The notes beneath the pieces are model-generated. The model ran no database searches, was not told the origin of the DNA, and saw only the letters and a list, made by a program, of their open reading frames with translations. Of a DNA stretch of 64,000 nt, positions 51,972 to 64,000 are shown piece by piece. The DNA is from Oryza sativa Japonica Group. Its lineage: Eukaryota > Streptophyta > Magnoliopsida > Poales > Poaceae. The position numbers were made by a program, and so were the translations under genes. Location: NCBI RefSeq assembly GCF_034140825.1, contig NC_089035.1, forward strand, positions 41,408,001-41,472,000, given 5' to 3'. Position 1 is the first letter of the stretch. Each line of letters begins with the position of its first letter.

Positions 51972-52755
51972 GAGCAAGTTTTAATACGTAGTAGTATAAC
52001 TAACTAATAACTCTAAATTATTTATAGTCAATTTTAATAGATAACTCATATATACAATAGTTATATATAAATATATATTACACTATTAATACCCGGTCTC
52101 ACTTATCATACATGTATTGCGTCTTGGAATCCATACTGCAATTGGGTACAAATATATAGCCCGCTGCTCTTCTCTCTCCTATTTTATCTCCTTGACATGT
52201 GTTTATAATATGTTATTGTACCCAGGGTTTAACTTAACGTTTTGGAGGAGGTTATCGCCACCCATGGTAAGGTGGTAACCGCCAAAAACCGTGTGAATTT
52301 CGTCTTCAAAAATTTGGCGGTTTCGCGGTTACCACACGTTTTGACGTGGTAACCGTGATATTTGCAGAAAACATGAAAAAATGAAAAGGAACTAAAAAAA
52401 AGAAAAATCACTTAAATGTGTGTAGAAATTGAGGAAGAATATATAGGACATTTGCAAACCTAGTTTGTGGATGTAAAATACAAAAATGAAGCCCAATATA
52501 TTTTTTCTTTTTCTATTTCCTAAACAATTATTGGTTTTGCCCTCAAATTTGATTCTATCTTACTCTTTTTTCAAAAAAAATTCTTCACCGTCTACCATTA
52601 AGAATCACGAACTACATCCATGATTTTTTTTCTGAAAATTTGAATTTACTCAAAATTTCTTAAACCCTAATCCCCGGTAACCGATCCCCTCCCCTGCGTA
52701 AGTGCGATAACCGCAATTACTGCATGATAACTTGAACCCTGATTGTACATGCTCT
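51972..52755. mobile_element. GAGCAAGTTTTAAT-family MITE, split by a hAT-like element
   Basis: Left end GAGCAAGTTTTAATACG and right end TACATGCTC, flanked by TCA on both sides. Its sequence is interrupted at 52223-52741. Without the insert it is about 260 bp, like the relative at 48257-48496. Confidence 0.65.
52223..52741. mobile_element. Non-autonomous hAT-like element
   Basis: 519 bp with inverted ends CAGGGTTTAACTTA and TGATAACTTGAACCCTG, flanked by the 8-bp near-repeat ATTGTACC (52215-52222) and ATTGTACA (52742-52749). CAGGG ends and 8-bp duplications are hAT features. No transposase is coded. Confidence 0.72.
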
Positions 52756-53271
52756 CACAGTGTTCGTTTCGTCTGCTTCGGGGTTTATGCCTTGGCTTTA
52801 CCCTCTCATATTGATTTGGCTAAAGCACATATGTGATGGAGCAGTTTTTACAACATAACTAAATAGAAAGATGAACATTTATAACAAAATAACTTATGGA
52901 TGGAATGTCAAACTTCATGTGGCTTATACGATGGTTTTTTATTTTTCCCAATAAAAAATAGTATGGTATTTTTGGACTCTGGGATTTTTAACGAATCACA
53001 TCTAGAAGTTTATATCAATATAGCAAAAGAAAAAAAATAATCCTATAATCTAGGGAACTATAACTGAAAAAAAGAGGAAATAACATAAAAGCCACCGCAC
53101 CATATGACAACAACGCCTCAAACCGCAAAGCGTGGGAAAATGTTCTTACTTTTAACGGTGAATATAAAAATTGACAAAAAAAAACATACTGTAGTTTTGA
53201 TTAAAATTCAAGATCGGCTTAAGAATTCTAAATCAACAGCTCAAGAAACACATGAGCATGTTTGGGACTTA
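52756..53271. other. Intergenic, no gene recognised
   Basis: AT-rich; short open frames only. Confidence 0.45.
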
Positions 53272-53511
53272 GGTCTTTTTGGTTGCTAACCATAACTTGT
53301 TTACTGTTTGTCACTCCTAAGATTAGCTACAGTTATGATAAAATTTTCTTGCACAAATTAAGTTCTACCATCAATGACTCGGAAAAGTGCGATAATATTA
53401 TCTTAAGTTTACTAAAGTGTGGTAAATATTTTCGAGCATATAGCCTTAATCAAGTTTACTAACTTCTGTTAGCAAATGGTGATAACATGTGGATGAGAAC
53501 TAAACAGACCC
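53272..53511. mobile_element. PIF/Harbinger-type MITE with TTA duplication
   Basis: Ends GGTCTTTTTGGTTGC and GAACTAAACAGACCC, flanked by TTA (53269-53271 and 53512-53514). AT-rich and non-coding. Confidence 0.6.
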
Positions 53512-53821
53512 TTAACTCTTTAGAGGAATCGATGGGTTTAGAGCAGAAAATGATGAATAAGTCATTTCGACCCTTAAACTCTTTACTTTATTTAAAACTT
53601 ATTAAACTCCAAAACCACACATTTCATCCCATTTCATTAACCCCTCCCAAACAGTATTTTACCAGCTGGTTTCCAGCTAATTCTGATGTGCCAAACTGGC
53701 AATCCTGTCAACATAGAAACTATAAATAGCTGCAATAACCTTAATAAAATTAAGGTCCCTTGATCCGGTACACCGGATCCTGAATCACCAGTGAAAATAG
53801 TTGCAGAATAAGTAACAAAAG

Positions 53822-54023
53822 TACTCCCTCCATCCTATTTTAAAACGTAGCTGTGAGTTTTGTGTCTAACGTTTGATCATCCATCTTATTTAAAAATTTA
53901 TGAAAAAAAATTAAATCACGCATTATCTAATAGCAACAAAAAATATTAATCATAAAAAAATTTAAATAAAATGAATAGTTAAATATTGGACACGGAAACC
54001 TATAACTACAGACGGAGGGGTAC
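53822..54023. mobile_element. Stowaway-like MITE
   Basis: Ends TACTCCCTCCATCCTATTTT and ACTACAGACGGAGGGGTAC; interior GTGTCTAACGTTTGATCATC and its worn complement. Confidence 0.7.
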
Positions 54024-54710
54024 TAGTCTAATATACTGCGGGTATAAAGTTTCTTTCATAGGAACAGTACTGCTATCGTTTTAGTTTGTGAGATGCTGCA
54101 GCGAAGGTTGGGTTGTCAACAGCTAAGCCGCGACGTTTCGTACTGGCTTTGACCAAACCCCGCACATGGGCTTGACCAATTAAATTTTGTCGCAAACGAT
54201 CGGAAAAAAAAAATTCAGTTCGTTCGTGTGTGCGTGCGATTGTGCTCGCGTGCACTCTTCGCTTGGTCGGCCTCCTCCTGGAGTCCCCGGTTGCTGTCGC
54301 CATTATATACTCCTATCTCTCTCCTTACTTCTTCATCTAATCATCTCCAATTCCTCGAGCCTTTTTTATTCTTCTATTATGCAGGCTGGAATTGAAACGA
54401 GGGTTTCTCCAAGAGGATAGGTTATCCATCACAATTAAGTGTGGAAATTGACTGGCTAGTGATTGATGTTATCCCTCAACTAAGCGTTTTTAGTGTATGG
54501 TACTATGTGTTGTTTCTCTGGGCCTAGTGGGCGAGTCTTCCTCGTGTTCGTAACGGTGCTGGGAGTGAACTGCTGCGCAAGTCAGGTTAGGGAGTTGATC
54601 ACACTTCGTCGTTGCACTTTGTATTAGAGTTAAAGTGGATTTCACTTTTGCATCGAAGTTGTGCCAGGGTGTGTTCTATGCTCTCCCTTCCCAATTAGTA
54701 CTTAATCCAT
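54024..54710. other. Intergenic, no gene recognised
   Basis: No supported coding or RNA feature; a TATATACTCC motif near 54304 is isolated. Confidence 0.45.
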
Positions 54711-55455
54711 GAGTAAAGTACATCACCAGTCTCTAAACTTATACCGCTGTATCATCCCGATTCCTAAACTCGCAAATCAACCATCAAGTCCTCAAACTTG
54801 TTCGACTATGTCATCCCGGTCCCTAAGCTTATAGATCACTCGTTTAGGTCCTCCAACTTGTTTAGTTGTGTCACCCCGGACCCTAAACAGGACAGTCTAA
54901 AAACTTTTGTATCAAAAAATAATTCATAACTTTTTCATGTGAACTCTAATGAAGACAAACTTTATATCAAAATTGTAGCCCTCGACGCGACCTACAACTT
55001 TGTAGTTGAAAATTTTTTGAATTAAAACTGTTTAGGATCCCAAAATATTGTTGCATGTTTATAGATTTTGAAATTTTAATTTTAAAATTACATTTTGGGA
55101 CAAAAAAATGACTTAAAATAAAAAAATTTCAACTACAAAGATGTAGATCGCGTCGAGGGCTACAATTTTGATATAAAATTCGTTTTCATTAGAGTTCACA
55201 TGAAAAAGTTATGAATTATTTTTAAATATAAAGTATTTATATCGTCCTATTTGACCCATATGATATTCAAATCCAAGTTTAGAGACCGGGGTGACACAAC
55301 TGAACAAGTTGGAGGATCTAAACGAGTGATCTGCAAGTATGGGGAGCGGGATGACACAATAGAACAAGTTTGAGGACCTGAACGGTCGATTTGTGAGTTT
55401 AGGGACCGGGATGACACAACGGTACAAGTTTAGGGACCGGTGATGGACTTTACTC
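54711..55455. mobile_element. Foldback MULE-type element with 9-bp duplication
   Basis: 745 bp that is almost entirely one inverted repeat with arms of roughly 330 bp. It starts GAGTAAAGTACATCACC and ends GGTGATGGACTTTACTC. Flanks are TTAATCCAT (54702-54710) and TTAATCAAT (55456-55464), a 9-bp duplication with one change. Each arm also carries short repeated TCCCGGTCCCTAA-type blocks. Non-coding. Confidence 0.8.
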
Positions 55456-55464
55456 TTAATCAAT

Positions 55465-57665
<2,201 letters not shown>

Positions 57666-57667
57666 TC

Positions 57668-57890
57668 GGGAAAATATGCGGTGGAAACCACGTATACAAT
57701 GGAAACCTAGAAACTACCGCTTGATCGAAAAATAGACGTTCGAGATTCGTCCACGTCATCACGAGTAAAAAATTTACTCACGGATTTATTACTCATAGTG
57801 ACGTGAACAAATCTCGGACGTCCATTTTTTTATCCAATGGTAGTTTTCATTACAATGTGGTTTCCACCATATATTTTTTCCTTGACCATC
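57668..57890. mobile_element. Inverted-repeat MITE
   Basis: Ends GGGAAAATATGCGGTGGAAA and TTTCCACCATATATTTTTTC are inverted, with GACGTTCGAGATTCGTCCACG pairing to its complement nearer the centre. About 220 bp, family not named. Confidence 0.65.
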
Positions 57891-58219
57891 AGGTGCATTT
57901 TCCAGTACCATGATAAGACGATGTAATGTAATGTTTGCGATTATATTCTAAAATCCATAAGTCACTGATAACCACATATATGCCCATAAAAATATAATAT
58001 TATGATATCTACTGGATATGACAAGCAAGAACCAATATGAGTTTTTACATGTCAAAATCATGCATACTCCATCCGTCCCAAAAAAAAAGACAACCTCTCC
58101 TAGCACAACGAGGCAGTAACAAGCAAATCCACTTTTCGAGAAACCAAAATAGACCGCATACTCCCTGACAGTAATTATTACACACTAATAACCGGTAAAA
58201 CCCTTGCTCCTGCAGACAA

Positions 58220-58414
58220 TTTTTTTTTTGCTGGGTCGGCCGAAGGAGGCCGACCAATTTCATTAAGATTTGTGAAGAAAAGAGCAAATACAAAGTTGAT
58301 TTACATCGGCTAAGAGAGCCGAGCATGAAAAAGCCAAGGGCTTATCCCCAGGAAGGAAGAAGAGGGCAGAGTGACCAAAAAAATAAGAAGTCGACTACTC
58401 GCTAATTTCTGCAA
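58220..58414 (-). mobile_element. 5'-truncated LINE 3' end
   Basis: A T10 run at the left (poly(A) tail, minus strand) and flanking repeats CTCCTGCAGACAA (58207-58219) and CTCCTGCAGGCAA (58415-58427), 13 bp with one change. The body is non-coding retroelement tail (GGTCGGCCGAAGGAGGCCGA). Confidence 0.65.
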
Positions 58415-58427
58415 CTCCTGCAGGCAA

Positions 58428-59078
58428 ATATTTATTTATTTATTTGAAAACTTTTCTAATAACACTCTTAAAACTAACTCATCTACACTTTTTTATCTTT
58501 TGGCATGCCACTGTGGCCATTACCGCACCATCATCATCGTCAGTGGTACGGATTGCTATGCTTCGTCAACCATAGTGGCATCACAACTGTCCCTTAAAAT
58601 TGCGGTGTCCTTTTTACTATTTTATTTTATTTTTTGATAAAAAGGATTTTGAAAATATCTTTTTTCTTCTTGTGCAAGGGAAGACGAACACGGTCAACAT
58701 TCAATAAGGACGCGAGGCTGCAACTGGACACCAAACAACGGTGACGACATCACACGCGCGGGCATAGTTATATACGTGACGAAGCACGAACAGAACAAAA
58801 CTGCCCGTCAAAGCAGGTACTGCTAAGCATTCATGGATTGCTCATTGTTGCTTCTTGAATAACCCCACTGGCCTACTAGCAAGCTCAAATTAAAATTAAG
58901 TATCTTAATCAGTAAGATATAACCCAACCTGCACCTTTGCCACCTCATGTGGTTTTATTCAAAAGGAGAACGGAAAATAAGCCCAAAGATACCAAGGCAC
59001 TCTTATCGTCCCAGCAAATTCTACCGTACGATTATATGTTCGCTCATCGCTCGCCGTAGAACCGTGAAGGTAAACCAG
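58428..59078. other. Intergenic, no gene recognised
   Basis: No supported feature between two LINE fragments. Confidence 0.45.
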
Positions 59079-59090
59079 CAGCACTAATCT

Positions 59091-60182
59091 TTTTTTTTTT
59101 TTTTGCGGGGAAAAGGGAGATATATTACTCATCCGCACCCAAAACGTGCGGGATAAAGTTACAATTATCATCCGGCCAAAAGGCAGTTAAGGACTCACAT
59201 CTACCTTTATTTGCTAAGACATGACAGTCTCTGCTTTGACCACGACTAACTTTTTTTATGACAATCTCCCTATTTCCTTTAAGAAGGAGCTTAACTTCCC
59301 TGATCAGGAATGCCAAATCGGACATGGCCTTCTCATCAGAGTGAATCAATTGCACCATCTCCAAGCAGTCCGTTTCCACAATGATGGGCAGCAGCGTCCA
59401 TTGTAGCGCCATGCTGATCCCTTCCCTACAATCTACCATCTCAGCTTCCAGAGCACTTGCCGGTCTGTGCAAAACACCACAAGCCGCAAAAATTAGGTTC
59501 CCAGAGCTGTCCCTGAGAACAGCGCCAGTTCCTCCCTTCCCATCACTAGGGTAATATGAGCCATCAACATTTAGCTTCATCCAGCCTTCCTGTGGTCTTA
59601 TCCAAGAGCTGGATTCTGCACTTGGCTTGCATTGTCTTGGCAAAGGCATTGACGACCCATATTGAACCACATGTTTCCCTTTAATCAAATTGGCATTCGG
59701 GTGTTGTCGAATCTCCAACAGTGATGCCATATAACTGATGATAAAACGTTGGGAAACCTCCACCGGAATTGCTGCCTTTCCATGAGTAATCCCATTACGT
59801 ACATACCAAATTCGCCACAGCAGCATCATGAGCCCCATGCGCTCCTCCTTTGAAACTCTCCCTGAAATGTCAAGGATCCAGTCAGAATCTTTCCAGTTGC
59901 TGTCCGGTTTGCAGGAGATGGCATTGGTGTTTCCCATGGCTTCCCACAGGTACTTCGCATGCGGACAACGACACAGAGCGTGAGCAACATCCTCTTCCTC
60001 TGTTCCACAGATGGTACACAAGGAGTTTTGCTCTAGATTCCTTTTCTTCTTATTCACCATAGTTGCCAGACTGTTAGTGACAGCTCTCCACATAAACACC
60101 TTGACTTTTGGGGGCACATTACAGTTCCAAAGCTGGTTCCAAGCTTTACCAAGCTCATTTCCTGATGAGCTTGAACTATTAT
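59091..60182 (-). mobile_element. 5'-truncated LINE with RNase H domain
   Basis: 1,092 bp, with a 14-base T run at 59091-59104 (poly(A) tail) and a perfect 12-bp target duplication CAGCACTAATCT (59079-59090 and 60183-60194). The minus-strand frame from 60117 to 59125 is open for 330 codons. It begins MPPKVKVFMWRAVTNSLAT and CTICGTEEEDVAHALCRCPH, the zinc-binding reverse-transcriptase tail (zf-RVT). An RNase H domain follows: LNVDGSYYPSDGKGGTGAVLRD, ASALEAE and VETDCLEMV supply the acidic residues. The endonuclease and polymerase domains are absent, so the insertion is dead on arrival, as is usual for LINEs. The long open frame and exact duplication suggest a recent event. Confidence 0.9.
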
Positions 60183-60194
60183 CAGCACTAATCT

Positions 60195-61760
60195 ACCAGC
60201 TACGTCACGCAGCAAGATCAAACTGAACATGGAAAAGTCTTGCATGCTATTGATGTGCGCTAGTCTAGAAGCAGCAAAGTAGAATTGATGTGCACTGCCA
60301 TTAGCTGAAGACTTGCGTACCTTGGAAATCGCACGCGGTGATAGATACATGCCACCTTAGTCAGGCAGGTCTTCCTTAATTTTCAAGAATTCACACACTT
60401 GACACTTGCCACCATCCTACACAAACAAGTCACCGGTGAATAAATGACCTGGAAGGCTGGATCAGTAAAAAATCTGGGAGAGAACTGTACATGTATCAGT
60501 TGCCTGTAGCAAACATTACTGCACCTGTAGCAGTTGCATCTACTGTAGCACGTTGTCTTCGAATGGATGAGCAAGATTAGCTCAAAACTACCAAGCCGTG
60601 CTTCTCTGACTTGCTTCAGAGAATCGAAATCCCTTTCTTTGAAAGGATCCTGCACGAGAAAGAAGCGAGTGGTCAAGTCCACGTTGCAGTTCAACATGAA
60701 AGGGAGTTAAAACTTAACAGAACCAGCTTGCAGAAAGATGCTTCTCATCTTTGCCTACGATAGCTGCTCAAGTTAGCGCCCAACAATATTGAAGTCATAC
60801 TTTTGGCAACAACTTGGGCCGTTATACACTGTTCAAAGCTTCTGACTAATCAAATGGCCAAAAGGTCGTTCATGCGAACGTGACTTGCTCGTGCTGAAGG
60901 CAAAACTTTCCTAATTGTACTTCACACTAGTAGCCAAGTGAGGTTTAAGGTAGGTGATCCTCTTTTTAATGGCCGTTTGTGAAAATCAATTTGCACAACT
61001 AGGTTTGTTATTAGTGCATGATTAATTGAGTGTTGACTATTACAAACTTAAAAAATAGATCTTATTATTATTATTTGAAAAAAACTTCTATATAAAATTT
61101 TTTAAGTGACAGCAGATATCCCAGCAAAATAGTTCGATCATCCTTGTGCAAAAAGGACTGGTAGCCTGGAAGGATTGAGTGACATCTAAAATCTCGCATT
61201 CCTTGCATCTATCCCTACTTGATGATTAAGTCTGCAGACAGAGTATTTTTCCTGAGATAAGTGATGATTTCTGCAGGCCAACTAGCAAAGCGACATATAT
61301 CCTGAATTCCTGATAAACTCTTAACCGTTGAAATGGCATGGAGATGAGGTTTCTTTCCACATTCATGAAGCAAGCAGACGATAAGTTGGAACTGAACTGA
61401 AACGAAATGCTTATGGAAAGTTTTACTGGTATTCAGCACGAGAACTCACAAGTCACAGGTGACAGGACGCGCTTCTGAAGAAAAGTCACCGTGCCTTTCT
61501 CCCTTTAGCCACCTTCACTAGTTAATGCAGATCACAAGATTCACAGCTGCAGCACAGAAGGAAGACTCCGTGAGTAAAGCAAATGATAACAATATTTGAC
61601 TACACTAGCATAAAATGAAAAATCCAATTAGTTGCACTGATTTCCCGTCTATCCTGTGGCACCATTCATACTTCAGCATCACAATTCATAAGACAAGATC
61701 TCAAAGGTTGCAACTTGCAAGAAAATAACAAGTGTCATGCTTGGCCCCACCCATACATGC
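60195..61760. other. Upstream region of the HAK transporter gene
   Basis: No gene is recognised. Part may be promoter or spliced 5' leader of the downstream transporter. Confidence 0.4.
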
Positions 61761-61769
61761 CTATATAAG
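61761..61769 (+). promoter_or_regulatory. TATA box of the HAK transporter gene
   Basis: CTATATAAG about 65-70 bp before the ATG at 61833, a good match in sequence and distance for a short leader. Confidence 0.5.
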
Positions 61770-61832
61770 CCAAGTCACGCATGCTTAAACAACACAGAAG
61801 GTCGGCCTGAGCAAACATTCCATACACTGAGA

Positions 61833-64000
61833 ATGACCGAGCCTCTGCACACAAGCAGCAATGGAGGCGCTGAAAGGGGTCCAAACGCTGCATTTGAATC
61901 GGAGAAGACGCTGCAAACAACAACAAGGTTGCAGAGATTTGATTCACTGCACATGGAAGCTGGAAAGATTCCAGGTGGCCAAAGCCATACAGCCAAGGTT
62001 TGTTCTTCAAACAGACAATTGAATTCCTATAACAGTATACACTTTTTCATGAACTTCAACTTAATAAGAATACTCCCAGAACTTCACAAAATGGAGGAAG
62101 AATATTTTGAAAAGAAATGTTCTGCAGCAACTAATATACTATCTTCTTTATCATCTTAAGTTTTGCATGACTAGTGTAGCAAGAAGAAGAGATCTTCATG
62201 TGAGCCGAATGCAATCTGATTTGAGAATATGCTTGATGCTGAAACACAGGTTGGATGGGCGACCACACTACACTTGGCCTTCCAGAGCATAGGCGTGGTT
62301 TATGGGGACATGGGGACTTCTCCCCTCTATGTGTTCTCCAGCACCTTTACCAACGGGATCAAGGACACCAATGACATCCTTGGTGTTATGTCTCTGATTA
62401 TCTACACTGTGGTTCTCCTCCCATTAATAAAATACTGCTTCATTGTTTTAAGAGCAAATGACAATGGCGATGGTGAGTGAACATCTTTCATTCATCTTCA
62501 GAACACATGTATATGGCCACAGAGAAGTCCTTCGAACAACTAAAGAATTATGCTTTTATTGCAAGCAGAGTTTCTGCAAGATAAAAACTCAAAAGCAACT
62601 TTACCAAGAAAAGAATGATCAATGGGGCAAACATAAAGAAATATAAAAAAACACTCCAACCACAGTGTTTAAATGAATTCCCTGAATAGAATTATGGCTT
62701 AGAAACCATATGCATGCAACGATTTATTTCATCATAATTTCACATTTCTTATCAATTTTTAATCTTGCAGGTGGAACATTTGCACTTTATTCCTTGATAT
62801 CTCGGTATGCTAGGATTAGCTTGATACCCAATCAGCAGGCAGAAGATGCAATGGTCTCACACTACAAGTTAGAGTCCCCCTCAAATCGCGTCAAGCGGGC
62901 TCATTGGATTAAGGAAAAGATGGAAAACAGTCCAAATTTTAAGATCATACTTTTCCTAGTAACAATTCTGGCAACATCTATGGTGATTGGTGACGGCGTA
63001 CTAACTCCATGTATTTCAGGTGAGTTTTCTTTCACTTTCTGGACTCATTGCTGATGATTAAATGGCTATAATGTAAAGTTGCATGGAAGGGATGATTGAA
63101 GCAGACATGGGTTATTAAAAACACGATATCTCCCTTCTGAACTGCATGAACACATGCTGAAGTGTTTCAAAGTAACTCATGCATTTTTTTTCTTTTTGGT
63201 AATATTATAGTGCTTAGCGCTGTTGGGGGGATCAAGGAATCAGCAAAGTCCCTGACTCAAGGTAAACCAATCATTATGTGCTTCTCACTGTATTTCAGAG
63301 AGAGACTTGAAAAGCCAAGTACTGCTCAGGATGTATTTGATTTGACCTTTTTGGCCCTATCAACAGGACAAATTGCTGGCATCGCAATTGCTATTCTGAT
63401 TGTCCTCTTCCTTGTTCAGCGTTTTGGCACGGACAAAGTTGGTTACTCATTTGGCCCTATAATCTTGACATGGTTTATCTTTATTGCTGGTACTGGAGTT
63501 TATAATCTGTTCAAACATGATACTGGTGTTCTAAAAGCATTCAATCCCAAATACATTGTGGACTATTTTGAAAGAAATGGGAAGCAAGGCTGGATTTCCC
63601 TTGGAGGTGTTATATTATGCATTACAGGTACTACTACTCTCATGATCCCCAACATTATTACTTTGCAATAAGCCTCCAATCTCCATGTTATCACCACAAG
63701 ATTTTGACAGATAAGTTTTGACACGTATACCACATCTTTGATGAAACAGGGACAGAAGCAATGTTTGCTGACCTTGGTCACTTCAATGTGAGAGCCATTC
63801 AGGTAAGGAAGTACTTTTCCTCTGAATGCATGCACACAAAAACTAATCAACCCAATAGCAAAACTCCTAGCCTCCTAGGGGTACTATAAGACAGGGATTG
63901 AGATCCATTTGAACTTTGTAACTGTTGTTCTTGATTTTCATACTACTATACTTAAGACATTTAAAATAAATATTTTTGTTGCGCTGCAGATTGGCTTTTC
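61833..64000 (+). CDS. HAK5: HAK/KUP/KT potassium transporter, 5' part
   Basis: Exons 61833-61997, 62250-62472, 62771-63019, 63211-63261, 63367-63627, 63750-63802 and 63990 onward; the gene runs off the window. The protein begins [18 protein letters not shown], a soluble N-terminus, followed by [19 protein letters not shown], the HAK family signature in the first membrane segment, then further helices ([72 protein letters not shown]) and [15 protein letters not shown] proteins are proton-coupled high-affinity K+ transporters of the plasma membrane. The intron 63262-63366 has an open frame through it but is needed to give [12 protein letters not shown]. From memory the N-terminus matches rice OsHAK5; the paralogue name should be confirmed. 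The 3' part is not visible. Confidence 0.87.

Noticed and set aside
63262-63366. Read-through of the fourth HAK intron as coding
   Set aside because: The frame stays open, but removing it restores the conserved [12 protein letters not shown] junction of HAK transporters and the GT-AG sites are good.

Overview
The window is nuclear DNA of a grass, almost certainly rice (Oryza). Genes have many GT-AG introns and GC-rich first exons. The intergenic DNA is packed with rice-type MITEs, a p-SINE1-like SINE, LINE tails, a solo LTR and a Pack-MULE. The gene order (tandem serine palmitoyltransferase LCB2 genes, then a HAK potassium transporter) fits, from memory, the distal long arm of rice chromosome 1; no database search was possible.

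Layout. 1-15.6 kb: two tandem LCB2 genes on the minus strand, with duplicated flanks that hint at further units. 16.6-20.3 kb: a DUF3754 two-helix membrane protein (+). 21.2-22.5 kb: a chloroplast protein resembling NDH subunit PnsB5 (+). 23.0-24.9 kb: a membrane-anchored atypical receptor-like kinase (-). 29.8 and 34.9 kb: two identical tRNA-Leu(AAG) genes in opposite orientation. 31.4-33.0 kb: a short-chain dehydrogenase/reductase with a p-SINE1 in an intron (-). 34.2 and 38.7 kb: two 91-residue secreted cysteine-rich proteins (-). 39.7-40.9 kb: a Pack-MULE carrying exons of an AAED1-type thioredoxin-like gene. 41.6-43.1 kb: a small MULE-type element split by a solo LTR. 43.2-44.3 kb: LQY1, a DnaJ-type zinc-finger thylakoid protein (+). 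48.9-49.6 kb: an unrecognised 172-residue protein (+). 50-61.8 kb: a gene-poor stretch of MITEs, a 745-bp foldback MULE, a (TA)n tract and LINE 3' ends. 61.8-64.0 kb: the 5' part of a HAK/KUP/KT potassium transporter (+), cut by the window edge.

The genes form no operon or single pathway. LCB2 acts in sphingolipid synthesis in the ER; LQY1 and the PnsB5-like protein act at the thylakoid; the HAK protein takes up potassium. I found no convincing new biological system. The most informative signals are the layered transposon insertions with readable target-site duplications, the Pack-MULE, the repeated flanks of the LCB2 array, the kinase lacking its catalytic aspartate, and the pair of CX3C mini-proteins.
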